This document shows positions 20,650 through 32,129 of a stretch of 64,000 nt of DNA, in pieces. The position numbers and the translations under genes were made by a program. The first letter of the stretch is position 1. Each line of letters opens with the position of its first letter. This stretch comes from Isoetes taiwanensis. Lineage: Eukaryota > Streptophyta > Lycopodiopsida > Isoetales > Isoetaceae. The notes beneath the pieces are model-generated. The model saw nothing but the letters and a program-made list of their open reading frames with translations. It was not told where the DNA came from and did no database searches. The DNA lies in the NCBI GenBank assembly GCA_021234155.1, contig JAJEKV010000002.1:36933107-36997106 (forward strand), written 5' to 3'.

Positions 20650-22297
20650 TGTGACGTTCCAGGGGAATATACGCTATAAATATGTATATTCCTGGACCCG
20701 TCACTATACAAGTCTATCCTCATAGCCTTGTATACCATAGATTGTGGCACTAGGGGGCATGACTAAGTTATTCATATAACTTAGCCAACCTTAGGTTAAG
20801 ACCATTTTCCACGTGGCCTTAACCTATTGGGCACCCGCCACACGGTCTTACCCTATTGGAGCCACGTGGCATAACATGTGAACCCTAACCTATAAAGGCC
20901 TAAACCCTAACCCTAGGCCTCTTTTCTGGCTCCAACAGTCTGGGAACCTTCTTCGCGCTCGAAACTCCGTTTCGAGAACCGTCTGCTGTGGCACAGCATA
21001 GCATGGCAGCCCCCAGAGCGTGAGCGCATCAGCAGGAGTGGGAGCTACCTCGAACACTTCGAAGACCATGGAGACGCCAAGATTGGGAGGGAGTGCTTTT
21101 GGAGCAGGTATGTAGAGTAGTAGTCATAGTAGTTCATCTGGAATTAGCATTCCAGATGAGTTAGTATCTTGTATCTAGGGTAGAGCCATCCTAAAACCCT
21201 CATTCATCATCTTGAACCCTAATCAAGGAACTCTAACTGTAAGTTAGATATAGATGATTAGGTTAAGATGTTCTTATGATTATTCTCATGATATGATGAT
21301 TATGTGATGATGGTTGATCATGTTTGCCCTCTTGTATTGGGAAGGGGGGTAGAGACCTAGAGCCATATGTAGTATGCTCCTAGATTAGATCCCTTAGTTC
21401 CTATTAGTTGCGGCCTGTGCATAGGAACCCACCGGGCTATGGAGGCTATGATGTGACTCAGCACTACACAACGGGGCTAGAGGCAATGCGGATGGAGGAT
21501 CCCTGCCGAGTGGGGACTACGGGGGATCCCATAGTGAGCTAGGCTTATGGTCGGTCACTTCGTGTGGGCCGAGCATGGGTCTGACACCTCCTGGGGCGAT
21601 GGTGTCGCCCTGCATCTCAAGAGTTGCAAGTGTCGGCTTGGCTCTTGTTTTGGGGGTTCGATCGGGGTATGAATCGGTGTGTCGCCACGATTCTCTAGCC
21701 GCCGATGGAACCTCTAGACCCCGGAAGGGGAGATGCAACCCTTCCCGCCTCGACGGACCAGGGGAGATGCAACCTGGAGTAGTCCCGATGGGTGATGCCA
21801 TGGGATTGCGTGTCCCAAGGCTAGAGTCATGCCGTGAGCCTGATTGAGCCCATCCGCAAAGTATGCACAGAGGGGCGGATGGAGTGGTCAACCCTAGCCA
21901 TTGTCTTATGCCAGCCCTCGCCATTGTTATGACTCTGTCTGCTCTATCTTGAGGCCTAGCCAGTCAGTCATCCTCCTTATGAGTCAGAGCCGTGGGTAGG
22001 AGCTCTTATGTTTTATGGATTATGATTATCTTCTTTGCTCTTATGGATACGTGATGGACTACCCTTCGAGGTAGTATGTTGTATTGTTATTGCTAGTTCT
22101 GACGTTGTTTATGCTTCCACTGTGATAGGAGCCCATAGGGGAAGGGCGCGCAAGACACCTTCGTGTCCCCTGCCCGCACTAGGATTCTCTCAGAGTGCGG
22201 GTTAGACGGAGGGCCCATGCGGTTGATGGACCGGGATGGGGATTTCTACCCGAGTGTCTGGGCGGTAGCCAGATATTTAGCAGGGAGGGCGTCCACA
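20650..22297 (+). repeat. Solo LTR (gypsy family related to the interrupted LTR)
   Basis: It starts TGTGACGTTCC, carries TATAAAGG at about 20,893, shares the block TTGTATTGGGAAGGGGGG with the other LTR, and ends GCGTCCACA. The 4-bp AAGT lies on both sides (20,646-20,649 and 22,299-22,302). No internal retrotransposon sequence follows, so it is a recombination remnant. Open frames over it (for example at 21,517-21,924) are not conserved with the other LTR copy. Confidence 0.7.
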
Positions 22298-23015
22298 AAG
22301 TCGACTTTTCTTGTAATTCTTAGGTAGAGGTGGCCAAATCTAGCTTATAACCCTAAAGCGTATGTTAGCCAACTCTAGCTTTTAATCCGACTAATCCAGA
22401 TTTGGAAGGGGCTCATTTCGATGATGGGGGGAGCTGCTTCGAAAAAGAAGGTACATGACCTAGTCATAGTCTTATTTTTATTCTTTTGTTTTGTGTTAAT
22501 CTATTGATTTATAGAAAAGGCAAAGAGTGATTGCAAAATTGAAGTCGAATGCCAAAAAATTAGGAGGCGATTGGTCAAAGGTCCCTAAACCACTTAATCA
22601 TCCATAAGGAAGATATCAAGGTATTTGTTATTTGTTGCCATTCGTTCAATTCGAAATAAGACATTTAACTTGTCATGTTGTATTCCTTGCAATCGGATCA
22701 CTTTCGAGCGTGCAAAGGATTCCAAGAAAAACATCCGCCTCCGCGGTGACCGCCAAGGCAACTTCAAACAAACGAATTCCGTCTCACTTGGGTTACGGGC
22801 GGTAGAAAAGGCTTTTTACATAGATTCGTAAGTGCTATAAACTCTTAATTCACGTTAACTTTCAATGTCATTGTCTAATATTGGTCGTATTGTTATAGAA
22901 TTGGCTATCTGGGTTTTCCCCTAACGAGGAACACGTAAAGATAGCCACTACTAAGCCTCTTGCCTCTTGTATATGATATTGTAACTAACTATTAAAATTC
23001 TTTCCCTTTTTTTTT

Positions 23016-23039
<24 letters not shown>
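22298..23039 (+). other. Right interior of the CACTA-like element; exon-like traces and a T-run
   Basis: A short ATG frame near 22,420 (MMGGAASKKK) and a frame ending at a gtaagt donor near 22,829 look like decayed exons. They match no family I recognise and carry no transposase motifs. A T-run of more than 30 bases lies at 23,008-23,044. Confidence 0.3.
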
Positions 23040-23048
<9 letters not shown>

Positions 23049-23280
23049 CACGCCGCGACGTCGTCCGTCATCTGACGTCGGCGGCCCGTCGAGTCGCGTC
23101 GAGTCACGCGTCTGCAGCGGCGTCGGCGGCGCGCCCGACGTCGCATCGCGGCGCCGCGATCACGCATCGCCGCGATGCCGCAACGACGTATGTCGCGGCG
23201 TCGTGCGGCGCGTCGGGCGTCGCATAGACGTCGCTCAGACGTCGCTATAGACGTCGCTAAATGACCCTTTTCTTGTTGTG

Positions 23281-24251
23281 TGATTTAGATTAAATCTTGT
23301 TCTTTAGTTCTTCTGTGATATGTATGTGATGATGATCTCTGTGGACTCATTGTATTGGGAAGGGGGGGTAGAGACCTTAAAGCTTAGTAGTTGATGCTCC
23401 TAGCTAGCCCTCTTTAATGCACTATTAAATTCGGCCTGTGTACAAGAGCCACACCTGGTTGTGGATGAAGGGGCCACACTGGCTTACAAGGAGGTTCATG
23501 TCCTGACTCATGATCATGCCCCTCTGGTAGTAAAGCCTATCGGGGACTATTGTGCACTAGACCTAATGCTCTGTCACTGCGTGAGGGCTTTGCATGGGTT
23601 CGATACTCTTGGGGTGGTGGACACCTTCCATGGAGTTCAAGTCGAGTACGGGCAGTGGCCCTCTAGTCACCTTGAGTCAGCATGCCAATCTCTGGTGGGA
23701 GTGATCCCTACCTGCCCCATCGGGACTGGGGAGATGCAACCCAGGAATAGCCCCTTTGGCTATGCACCCGACGGGCTACAGTCAGGTCCCAACACTTTTC
23801 AACCTACTCTGCAAAGTGTGCACAGGAGGGGCGGATGGAGTGGACTACCCTAAACCATGCTCTTATGCCAGCCAAATCCATTGCCATGAATTCTGTCTGC
23901 AATGACCTCTGGAGACCCAAGCCATTAGTCGTCCCCTATGAGTCTGAGCCTTGGGTAGGATCTCCTATGTTATGTGCTGATCTTTGTCTATGCAGATATG
24001 TGGTGAGCCATCCTTCGTGATGGTCATGCGATGTTGATGTTGTATACTGATATGTATGTTTACGCTTCCGCAGCTAGGTAGGCCCTAAAGGAAGACAAGG
24101 TAAAATGACCCCTTCATTCTTCCCACTGGAACTCATCATCACAAGGTTGTAGTGATACGTGGAGGGCCTTGTATCAGCTTGGAGCTGGTATGGGGGATGA
24201 ACTCCTGTTCGTATATGGTGAGTGCACCGTACATGAGTAGGGGACGTCACA
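23281..24251 (+). repeat. Gypsy 3' LTR, second part
   Basis: After the TGA duplication the LTR continues, matching the solo LTR in the GGGAAGGGGGGGTAGAGACC block and in overall order. It ends with ACGTCACA at 24,251, the inverse of the TGTGAC start. Joined to the first part, the LTR is about 1.6 kb, the same as the solo LTR. A 130-codon open frame at 23,461-23,853 is inside the LTR and is not supported. Confidence 0.75.
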
Positions 24252-25170
24252 ATAAAGCAGTGCAAAGAATGTGCATTTTTTTATTTTTATTTGTTTTGGC
24301 CATACCAAATCATAAAAATCCTTTAAAAAACGTGAGGATTTTTATAAAGATACTATAAAAATAAAAAACGGGTTTTTTAACAACATTGCCCCAAAGGCTA
24401 GAATCAGATTATTAGAAACTTCACATATTAATGGAAACGAATCTCTTGAAGCTTCACCTAATAGGCACGAATGATTCTCTGACAACTTAGATCTTGATTC
24501 ACCCTGTTTGAGGCAAGAGCCCTAAATCCTGAGACAAATGTGTTCGAGCCCTCAAAGAGCTGAATGATCATACCAGAAGTGACCAGGAATTGGATTACTT
24601 TTGCCAAAAAGTAGTCAATTTGACTAATGTAGGCTGTTAAGTTGAATTATTTGATCAAAATTAATCTATATAGCACTTTAGCTACTAAAAACATTATCAT
24701 TCTATGCAAATTTCTGGCAAAATCTAGTTACTCTGTGCGGATGGCCTTTCCGAGACTCTTGGAAACGCGTTTGGTATGGAGTGATCGGAGTCCCCCACCT
24801 CCATGCTTTGATCCATTAGTAGGTAGGTTTAAAAACTTAGGTTCAGCGAGCCATGGAAGCCTTTTATTCTTCATGTTATCTAGCTTTAGAGAAAACTTTT
24901 ATGAACTCTTGTTGAAGACTCTTGGCCTGAAGGTGTATGTATCTGCAGGAATCCTTGTTGCCATTGTTCAGTTCAGAATTTTACCTCAAAGGTTCTTAAC
25001 TGCACTATATGGCCCTTCTAAATTTATATAGTCCAGTAATGGTGGCTAGATCCTTAAAGATACTACTAGTAATGGTGCCCAGCGTTGCTGGGCAAATGTT
25101 GGGAACATTTGTGGATGGAAACCTATTCAGCTCAGACTCATTAACCAAGTTCATCATATCTAGGCTATAA
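24252..25170. other. Unique-looking AT-rich stretch, no supported gene
   Basis: One open frame (24,642-25,031, plus strand) has a hydrophobic C-terminal half but no recognised motif, no good splice or start context, and nothing to support it. Confidence 0.4.
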
Positions 25171-25179
25171 GAGGTTTTT

Positions 25180-26725
25180 GTGCATTTGATAACCTTCCCT
25201 ATCCTTTTTTCCTCATTTTCTTACACACTTTCTTTTTTCCCTTTTCTTATTTTTCCTGCACATTTACTTTTCTCCTTCTCTCTCTCTTTTTTTCTTTTCT
25301 TTTTCACCCTCTTCTCCCTCCTCTTTTCCTTCCTTTTCTCCTTCTCATTTTTCCCTTTCCCTTTCCCTTTTTTGACGGCTTTTTTCCTTCCCTTTTCACC
25401 TTTCTCCACCCTTCCCATTTTTCTCATGCTCTTTTTTCCCTTTCCTTTTCCCATTCCTTTTGCTTTTCTCTTTTCCCTTCCCTTTTCTTATGCCCTTTTT
25501 GCATTCCCTTTTCCCCACCTTTTTTTTATGTTTTTCTTCCTCTCCTCACCCTCTTCTTCTTTATCTCATGTCTCTTTTTTCCCATTTTCTTCTTCCTTTT
25601 TTCTCATGCCTTTTTTCCTTTCCTTCCCCCCTTTCCGCCTCCCTTTTTCTTTTCCCTTTCCTTCTTTTTTCATCATTTCCCCACCCTTTCCCTTTTTCCC
25701 GTGCCCTTTTCCTCTTTCCTTCCCCCCTTCCTTTTCTCTTTCCCTTTCCTTTTTCCTTTTTCCTTTTTCCCATGTATTTTTCCATTCCTTTTTTTCCACT
25801 TCTTTTTACTTGCCTTTTCTTCCGCCTTACCCTCTTCCCCTTTTTTCTTTTTCTTTTCCCTTTCCCTATGCTCTTTTTCCCTTTATTTTTACCCTTTGCT
25901 CACCCTTTCCCTCTTCCAGTTTTTTCTGTGCCCTTTTTCCCTTCCTCTTTTCCATTTTCCCTCCTTATTCCTCGTGTTCTTTTTTCTTTCCCCTTTCGCC
26001 TCCCATTTCCTTTTTCCTGTTCCTTCTTTTTTTCATCCTTTTCTCTTTTTCCATGCCCTTTTCCTCTTTCCTTTCCACCCTTTTTTTTCCTTCTCTCTTT
26101 TCCTTTCCATTTTCCCACACCTTTTTCCATTCCATTTTTTCCACCTTTTTCACATGCCCTTTTTCCTCCTTTTCCCACCCTCTTCCCCTTTTCCCTTTTC
26201 CTCTTTTCCTATTCCATGTTTTCTGTTCTCTTTTTGCTTTTAGCTTTTCCTTTTCTCTTTTCCATCTCTTTTTCCCTTTCTTTTTTTTCCTTTCCTCACC
26301 CTTTTCCTCTTCTCGTGCCACTTTCTCCTTCCTCTCTCATTTTCCTCTCCCTTTTCCTCATGCCCTTTTCCCTTTTTTGCCTCCTTTTTCCTTCCCTTTC
26401 TATTTTTCCATGCCCTTTTTTCCTTCTCTACATCATTCTTATCTTCCCCTTTTTCCCTTCCGTCACCCTTTCCGTCTTCACCTTTTTCCCGTTGCCCTAT
26501 TTTTCTTCCTTTTCCTCCCTTCCCCTTTTCTTTTCCCTTATTCTGTCCTTACCCTTTCCCCCTTTTCCTTTTCATAGTGTCCTTTTTTCCTTCCTTTTTC
26601 TCCCTTTCTTTTTCTTTCCCTTTTTCGTGCTCTTTTCCCTTTCCTTTTCCCTTCTCCGTCTTTCCCTTTTACCCGTGCCTTTTTGCCTCTCACTTTGCCC
26701 TTTTCTCTGCCATTTTCCCTTTCCT
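25180..26725 (+). repeat. 1.5-kb nearly pure polypyrimidine (C/T) tract
   Basis: The plus strand is almost uninterrupted TTTTCC/CCCTTT sequence, with occasional ATG/CATGCCC-like breaks recurring every 60-100 bp, so it may be an expanded degenerate repeat. Because C/T codons rarely form stops, very long Phe/Ser/Pro/Leu frames (465 and 433 codons) and antisense Lys/Glu/Arg frames appear. These are artefacts. Such mirror-rich homopyrimidine DNA can form triplex structures. Confidence 0.95.
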
Positions 26726-28552
26726 CTTAAGAGATCAGAGCATGGCCAATCAAGGTGGTGAGAAGTTGTGCGATAAATCTCGGCCTTCGAATGCAATCAG
26801 ACGATCTCAACTATCTAAATTAGGGTTTGATTGAAGACATACGCTAAAACTTTATAATATAAGATGGAAGACCATGCATGGTCTCTGTGACATGCTGGAT
26901 GTTAGCAAAGCCGGATTATGGTTCTGCTAGTGATGAGTATGTTCCATTTGAATCCTAAGAACTGCAACTGATTCTGGAATTTGGCCTTGTGGAGCATGGA
27001 ATTTACATTTTGTGAAGGGTCTATCATAATTTAACCAAGGAGATTTAGATGAAAGAATTACTGTTTGTCACTGTTCGGTTGACCAAGTCCTTATCCGCCA
27101 CCATTTCTTAATGTTCTTTGTATTCAATATTTAGACCTATAATGGTGAAACAAGCATTCTTACACTTGTGGAACCGAGCCCTATTAAAAGATCTAGGTCT
27201 ATCCCAAAGATGCTTACTGCTATGTTGCTATATATATGGAAATAAGATGAACTTGTGTAAGGAGCAATCAAGAAGAGCAAAATCAATGGCCCTGAGTGAT
27301 GATGATATAGAGGATAATGCCATCTTATGACTGTACAAGATGGACAGAAGTTTAAGAATAACGTTTTAGGAGGGTTTTCTTGATTCCAGCACTTTGGAGT
27401 GTTAAAACACTTATATATATAGCATGCAACTCTTGTCAGGATTGATATTGAAAACAGTAGTTTGGGCGTTTTGGATATGGAAGGTACCAATTTCTCACCA
27501 AGCCTACAGTCAATGCTGTTGCACTAGGATTGGATATGATGTTATTACTATTTCTCTGTAATCAAAGGACTTCTTTGTTTCAAAGTAGTAAGATCGTTTG
27601 TTTATGCTTGGAAGCCAAAGGAATCTCCTGTATTCAAACAGCCTGAAAGAACCTACATCATGATTGATTCTCTTTTTAATCCCTTTAAGGGATTAAAAAA
27701 ATGCTATGATGCCTTGTACGGGTTAGTGGCCTTTTCAAAGATTTCATGCTCTTCTTTGCCTTTTCAGATTGACTCCAAACACTTCTAATTTACTTTTTTT
27801 ATTACTGTTAAATCAGGTAACAAAAAAAGAGAAACAGCATTGTTTGCTTTAATTCTGAATAGCTGATTCACCCTCTTTTGTTTGACCATCTCCATGCTTC
27901 TCCAGAAAGAGCATAGAACAAATTGCTTATTCCATCTTGTCCTTCTAGCTATTTCTCATTTTCCCAGCATGCTCTTGAAAACAATGGGGAGACCAAGCAC
28001 TGAAAAACCATGTGAATCAATTTATTTTTGCCTTTATTGTTAAAGACCTCCTTTAGCTCTTTTGGAAAGCATGTCATATGCTTGGACTATTTAATGCTAC
28101 ATTTTTTTATTACAGAGGTAGCAAATAGTATCATGCAAATCTGCTCCAATTTATTACATTAAACCTTTTTTAATTATATCGATAGCAAAAACCACACTTC
28201 CCCTATTGGGAAAGGGAGGCATTAAGAGTTAACTAATATTGGAATGTTGTATTTTACAGGGTTAGGCAAGAGAAACAAAGTGGACGGCAGATTAGTGCTT
28301 TCAAATACTGCTGTTTGAATTGATCAAAACTGTTTTTAAAAAAATTAGTAGGTCAATTTTATGCATACCATCTTAGCAGCCTTCAATGAGCATTATGGTA
28401 TCCTATGGGGCTGCCATCGCAGCCCTGATGGTACCAATACCCCCGCCAATTTGATACCTCATAACTTGAGGTGAATTTGCTAACTCGGGAAACGACTAGG
28501 CTTGCCATGGAGGCAAACTCGTTGGGCATCATGTCATATAGCATGTATACCC
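26726..28552. other. AT-rich noncoding stretch
   Basis: No open frame with coding character, RNA gene or repeat structure was recognised. It borders the YR retrotransposon on the right. Confidence 0.5.
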
Positions 28553-29266
28553 TTCCTAGGATGGGTCCTAAGACACAACAAGTGGAGTGAAGTGGTGTTC
28601 TCATTGAGCTTTGTAAAAAAACATTGAGTACAAATGGATCCCTCACTAGGGATAGATAAATTTGAAAATATGAACTCTAAATGCTCCGAAACTAGACAAT
28701 CATCGAGAGCATGATGAAACTGAAGAAAAAACAACATAAAAGAAGACGATATCAACGGAAGACGGTCACTGCCCAACGTCCTAGGAACAAGTACCCCCGC
28801 GTCGGCCTGTGCACTGCGAGCCCTGCCATCTGAAAAAAGGGGCATGGACAACATAACCCGTTAGATGTCAGAAATGAAACCGTGGCAGGACTGATGCCAG
28901 ATATGATGGAAAAACAACTCGGAGGCCGCAGGGCCACGCCGAGCGAATAGCACGGTCGACCAACCGGTACGAAGAAGAAAAAGCCAAATGACAGAAAAGA
29001 CCGGTTGGTACCATCTCGGAGGCGACAAAGGCCACACCGAGAATGAATAAAGAGACTAAACAAACCGTCAAGCCATGCAAAAGGTAGAGGCGACCGTAAC
29101 TAGGAGAAAAGCCCAAGGAGAACGCCGATAACCAAAGAAAAGGAAAAACGGGCTATAAAAAGGGGAAGGAGCTGAGGTGGCGTCCCCATCCAAGGAATGG
29201 CGGTTCTATTGCTAGCGCAATAGAACTGAAGCATTCCTAGGATGGGTCCTAAGACACAACAAGTGG
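28553..29266 (-). repeat. 3' terminal B1-A2-B2 block of the YR retrotransposon
   Basis: B2 at 28,553-28,585 and B1 at 29,234-29,266 share the 33-bp sequence beginning TTCCTAGGATGGGTCC. A2 at 29,084-29,235 matches A1 at 33,387-33,540 with few differences. The open frames across the 500 bp between B2 and A2 have no recognisable product. Confidence 0.85.
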
Positions 29267-29283
29267 CCGAAGAGGAACCTACC

Positions 29284-29900
29284 TCAAAGACCAAGGTGGC
29301 GAGACACAATGAGGCGCTTCTGAACGCTAGGAAGAATATAGCGCGAATGGGAGGAGGCAGAGCGCCAATGTCCATGGGAACGGACAATGTCCGAAGGGAT
29401 GAAAGAAGCAGCAGCGGCGGTGGCGCCCCCCCTACGTCCTGCATGGGTGCCAAACGCCCGAGGCTCCAAGCCGATCAGACGCAAAGACTCAAACCACCAG
29501 GAGCGGGCAGCGGCATATGACAACGGGCGGGAGGAAGTTAAGGAAGAACGAAAAAGCGGACCACCTAACGGTGGGTCAATGGTGCGAAAACCACAGGCAG
29601 ACAATAAACGTTGCAGCAACATCACCGGACAGGAGGGAGAAAAGGTGCGAGCAATGAGGACTTCGACCACCAAAGAAGCCTTTGGTCGCACTTGGATTTG
29701 GCGGATAAACAACCGGACATGATCGGGAAAAAGGAAAGATCGCTACCAATTCGGATGCAAGTCCTCGAGATAACGAAGGAAACCAAAGAAAGCGTGATGG
29801 TGACAAGGCATGCTTTCATAATATCACGCCAATGGGCTTGTGACGGGGCAAGTACTGAAATGATTAGGCAAACATGAGCCGCAGTCAACGGTAGACGCAC
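29284..29900 (-). pseudogene. Tyrosine recombinase of the YR retrotransposon
   Basis: The C-terminal catalytic box is clear: GTHAGRRGGATAAAA, then IPSDIVRSHGHWRS and the tyrosine in SRYILPS. It supplies the H-x-x-R, second His/Trp and nucleophilic Tyr of the family. The enzyme would insert the circular DNA copy by strand exchange. The N-terminal half (HHAFFGFLRYLEDLHP) is in a different frame, with shifts near 29,700 and 29,800, so the protein is broken. Its last codons lie just before repeat B1, as expected. Confidence 0.8.
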
Positions 29901-30388
29901 TTGTGAAGGGCTATGGACACGTAAATACCACTTGATCTAACTAAGATAGGAAGGCGCAGAAAGCAAGAAGACGGAAGTTGACCAAGTCATGAAAAAGGCG
30001 ATAGCGTGAGACGCGATACCTATGGAATTAGGATCCGCGACGAAAGGTACCAACGAGGAGAAAACGCGACATGAAGGAAGGGCGGAGTCTTAGTGTCTGG
30101 CACCGGGAGCTGCACCAATGACGAAAAGATAGCCAGGCGGAGGAATAACTGAGCAATGTAGACGATGCACGGGACTGGAGGACAGACACCAATGCTGAGG
30201 CAAAGAAGGGCAAAGAGGGATCGTCGAAGAAAGGTAAGATATCTGAAAAACAAGACAAAAAACACAATAGTCAAAAAACCTAAAACAAGTCTCAACAATC
30301 AACCAATGCCAACCAGCCTTTAAGCAATCAAAATATAACCTAGAACCAAACAAAAACAAAACTCACTAGATGAAAAAACAAGAAAAAT

Positions 30389-30930
30389 CTATTCAATGGA
30401 AAAATTACAACGTAAGGCAAATAATGCGGCATGCCGGCGAGAGCCCGCGATGTGAGAAGAGAGTGAAGGGAGTAAGGCATGTGTGAATTCATGAAAGAAA
30501 ACTGCATCGTGAACAAAGGGCTGCCAAGACGAGGAATCGACAGCAAGCAACGGCCACCAAGATGCAGAAGGCCAAGCAAAAACAACTAGTGTAAGCCGTG
30601 CTCTGCAAAGACGGGCATGGTGCAACACTTCGGGAATTAAGGCAGGCGGAGGAAAGCAGTAGTTATTGAACAAATGCCAATCATAAGATAGCGCATCAGG
30701 CGCAATCCGGTGAGGGTAACAATCCTTAGTATTGAAGACTGGCAGCAAGGCATTAGAAGGGCTAGCAAAACGATCCACATGATGAGGGCCCCAGCGCGCC
30801 TCCAAGAGATGAAAAACAGAGGGGGATAAGGAAAACTCATCAAAGGTCCGGATCTTAGAAAGTTAATCAGCCCACTCATTCTCCAATCGTGGAACCCATA
30901 CTGGCTCCAACTGAATATGATACTGATAGC
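30389..30930 (-). pseudogene. RNase H end and Dam-like methyltransferase domain of the YR retrotransposon
   Basis: The RNase H end is seen as VWVPRLENEWAD followed by a stop, where active relatives read ...N-x-x-AD-x-LS. It is followed after a shift by WGPHHVDRFASPSNALLPVF, DALSYDWHLFNNY and PPPALIPEVL. This D-R-F-A-S...N, D-A-L...W and PP pattern is the region of DIRS-type polyproteins compared to phage-type N6-adenine (Dam) methyltransferases. Activity of the domain is not established; this copy has at least one stop. Confidence 0.7.
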
Positions 30931-31250
30931 AAAAAATTAGCACTTCTAGAAGCAAAAAATGAAGTGTCGGACACTGCCTCGCCCTCTGGCTCCACCTTCT
31001 ATGCCACACCTCAATCCCCTTTTTCCTCATCTCGGTCGGGGTCCCGGCCATTTTGCACTTTTTGTGGGCACCTAGGCCATCACATTGAAACGTGCCATTC
31101 TCGCCCCAACACGGGCTCTCCTGTTGCTCCCCTCCCGCCTTTGGTTCCACCCCCGGGTCCTTTGGTGCCGGCCCCGGCTCCGTTTTTTCCTCGTCCCGGC
31201 CCTTGAATGTTAGTTCGCCCTTGCATATTTCCCCCTGTTGTCATAGATTC
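30930..31250 (+). pseudogene. Foreign gag fragment with CCHC zinc knuckle inside the YR element
   Basis: On the plus strand, opposite to the surrounding element, a frame reads LALLEAKNEV..., then a Ser-rich linker and CTFCGHLGHHIETC, a canonical C-x2-C-x4-H-x4-C knuckle of retrotransposon Gag nucleocapsid, then a Pro-rich end and stop at 31,204. It replaces the reverse transcriptase region of the host element. No target duplication was found at its borders, so it may be a template-switch product. Confidence 0.6.
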
Positions 31251-31256
31251 TCGACT

Positions 31257-32129
31257 TTAATACAAATTTGGTCCTTTTTTCAGATTTGTTATTTTCATGT
31301 CAGGAGGGCGCCGATCACGATGCATCTGCCGAGCTAGTTTTAATTTCTTAGAATCATCAGCAGTCAGGGCAGGGCCTGTGTGGTCATCAAAATCCAAGGC
31401 GACATCATAGCCCTCGCGATCAGCAATAATCAAGAACTTCATCCTCTGCAAAGTGGCAGCCTTACCTTCTTCGACAATCTGGAGGACAGCATCGGGCACT
31501 CGAGGAGACAAGGCAATCAATCGAGCATGGAGCTCCTGGAATCTGGACTCTGTGGTACAAAGGAACTCGTACTGGTGGCGCGATGACTCTCTCTTAAAGC
31601 TGGGAACTGATCGTGAAGAGCGTTCTCGAACTTCTTGGCGCAACACCTCGATCTGCTCATGAACATTAGTGTTAGAAGTGAGTGTCGACTGAAGACTCTG
31701 GATCTGCGCCATCTGTAACTGAAGGGTTTGCAAAAGCTGAGGCACCATATCCACGGACTGAGAGGAGGGAACCGCAGAACTAGCAGTCGGCAAAGAGTGG
31801 CTCAACCCCACAGCGGGACCCGTGGAGGCAAAGGAAAAAACAGGGGGCGGCACAGAAGCAAATGACACAGAGGAGATAGCCCGAGAAGGACCAGCTGAGC
31901 CAGAGTGAGAAGTGACGCCCGTGCATCTGAAAGTGGAAAAAACTGGATTGACAGGCTCAAGAGAAACCGTGGGGGTATGCAAAGCAGACACCTCAGAGGC
32001 AATAGAAACTCCAGTAGTGCGGGCACGTCGCATAGGTGGGGTGGATGGGGCAGTGCTTGCCGCGACCAGTTTAGCCCTCTGAGCCCGCAAAGAAACCTGA
32101 GAGGTGCTAGGAATGTCTTGATCTGCCAT
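31257..32129 (-). CDS. Gag-like ORF1 protein of the YR retrotransposon
   Basis: A 290-residue open frame, uninterrupted, from the ATG of MADQDIPSTS; an intron-like acceptor (tttttttag) lies just upstream. The first 180 residues are Ser/Pro/Ala-rich. A helix region (LQLQMAQIQSLQSTL) follows, and then the conserved block typical of DIRS/Ngaro gag: a charged helix, HQYEFLCTTESRF, VEEGKAATLQRMKFLIIAD and a D-D-S-K-K tail. It would form the nucleoprotein particle. A zinc knuckle is absent from this protein. It is the best-preserved gene of the element. Confidence 0.75.
   Translation of the reverse strand: MADQDIPSTSQVSLRAQRAKLVAASTAPSTPPMRRARTTGVSIASEVSALHTPTVSLEPVNPVFSTFRCTGVTSHSGSAGPSRAISSVSFASVPPPVFSFASTGPAVGLSHSLPTASSAVPSSQSVDMVPQLLQTLQLQMAQIQSLQSTLTSNTNVHEQIEVLRQEVRERSSRSVPSFKRESSRHQYEFLCTTESRFQELHARLIALSPRVPDAVLQIVEEGKAATLQRMKFLIIADREGYDVALDFDDHTGPALTADDSKKLKLARQMHRDRRPPDMKITNLKKGPNLY

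Larger units (their letters stand above)
15934..23280. mobile_element. 7.3-kb CACTA-like (EnSpm) element, apparently non-autonomous
   Basis: The ends form an approximately 30-bp inverted repeat with three mismatches, beginning CACAACAAGA and including CATTTAGCGACGT, close to the CACTACAAGAAAA ends of plant CACTA elements. A 3-bp duplication TGA (15,931-15,933 and 23,281-23,283) fits the family. The subterminal 200 bp at each end are packed with GACGTC-type repeats, as expected for transposase binding. No transposase gene is recognisable inside. Instead there are a tandem array, microsatellites, tandem tRNA-like units and a solo LTR. Confidence 0.82.

Noticed and set aside
23461-23853. 130-codon open frame
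   Set aside because: It lies wholly within the gypsy LTR, and the homologous part of the solo LTR does not keep the frame.
25180-26761. Open frames of 465 and 433 codons on the plus strand and Lys/Glu/Arg frames on the minus strand
   Set aside because: The sequence is nearly pure C/T, which cannot easily form stop codons. The products are Phe/Ser/Pro/Leu low complexity in two frames at once.
31257-32129. Considered as a host transcription-regulator gene because of its Ser/Pro-rich N-terminus
   Set aside because: Its C-terminal helix block and its position between repeat A1 and the RNase H/recombinase fit the gag of a YR retrotransposon.
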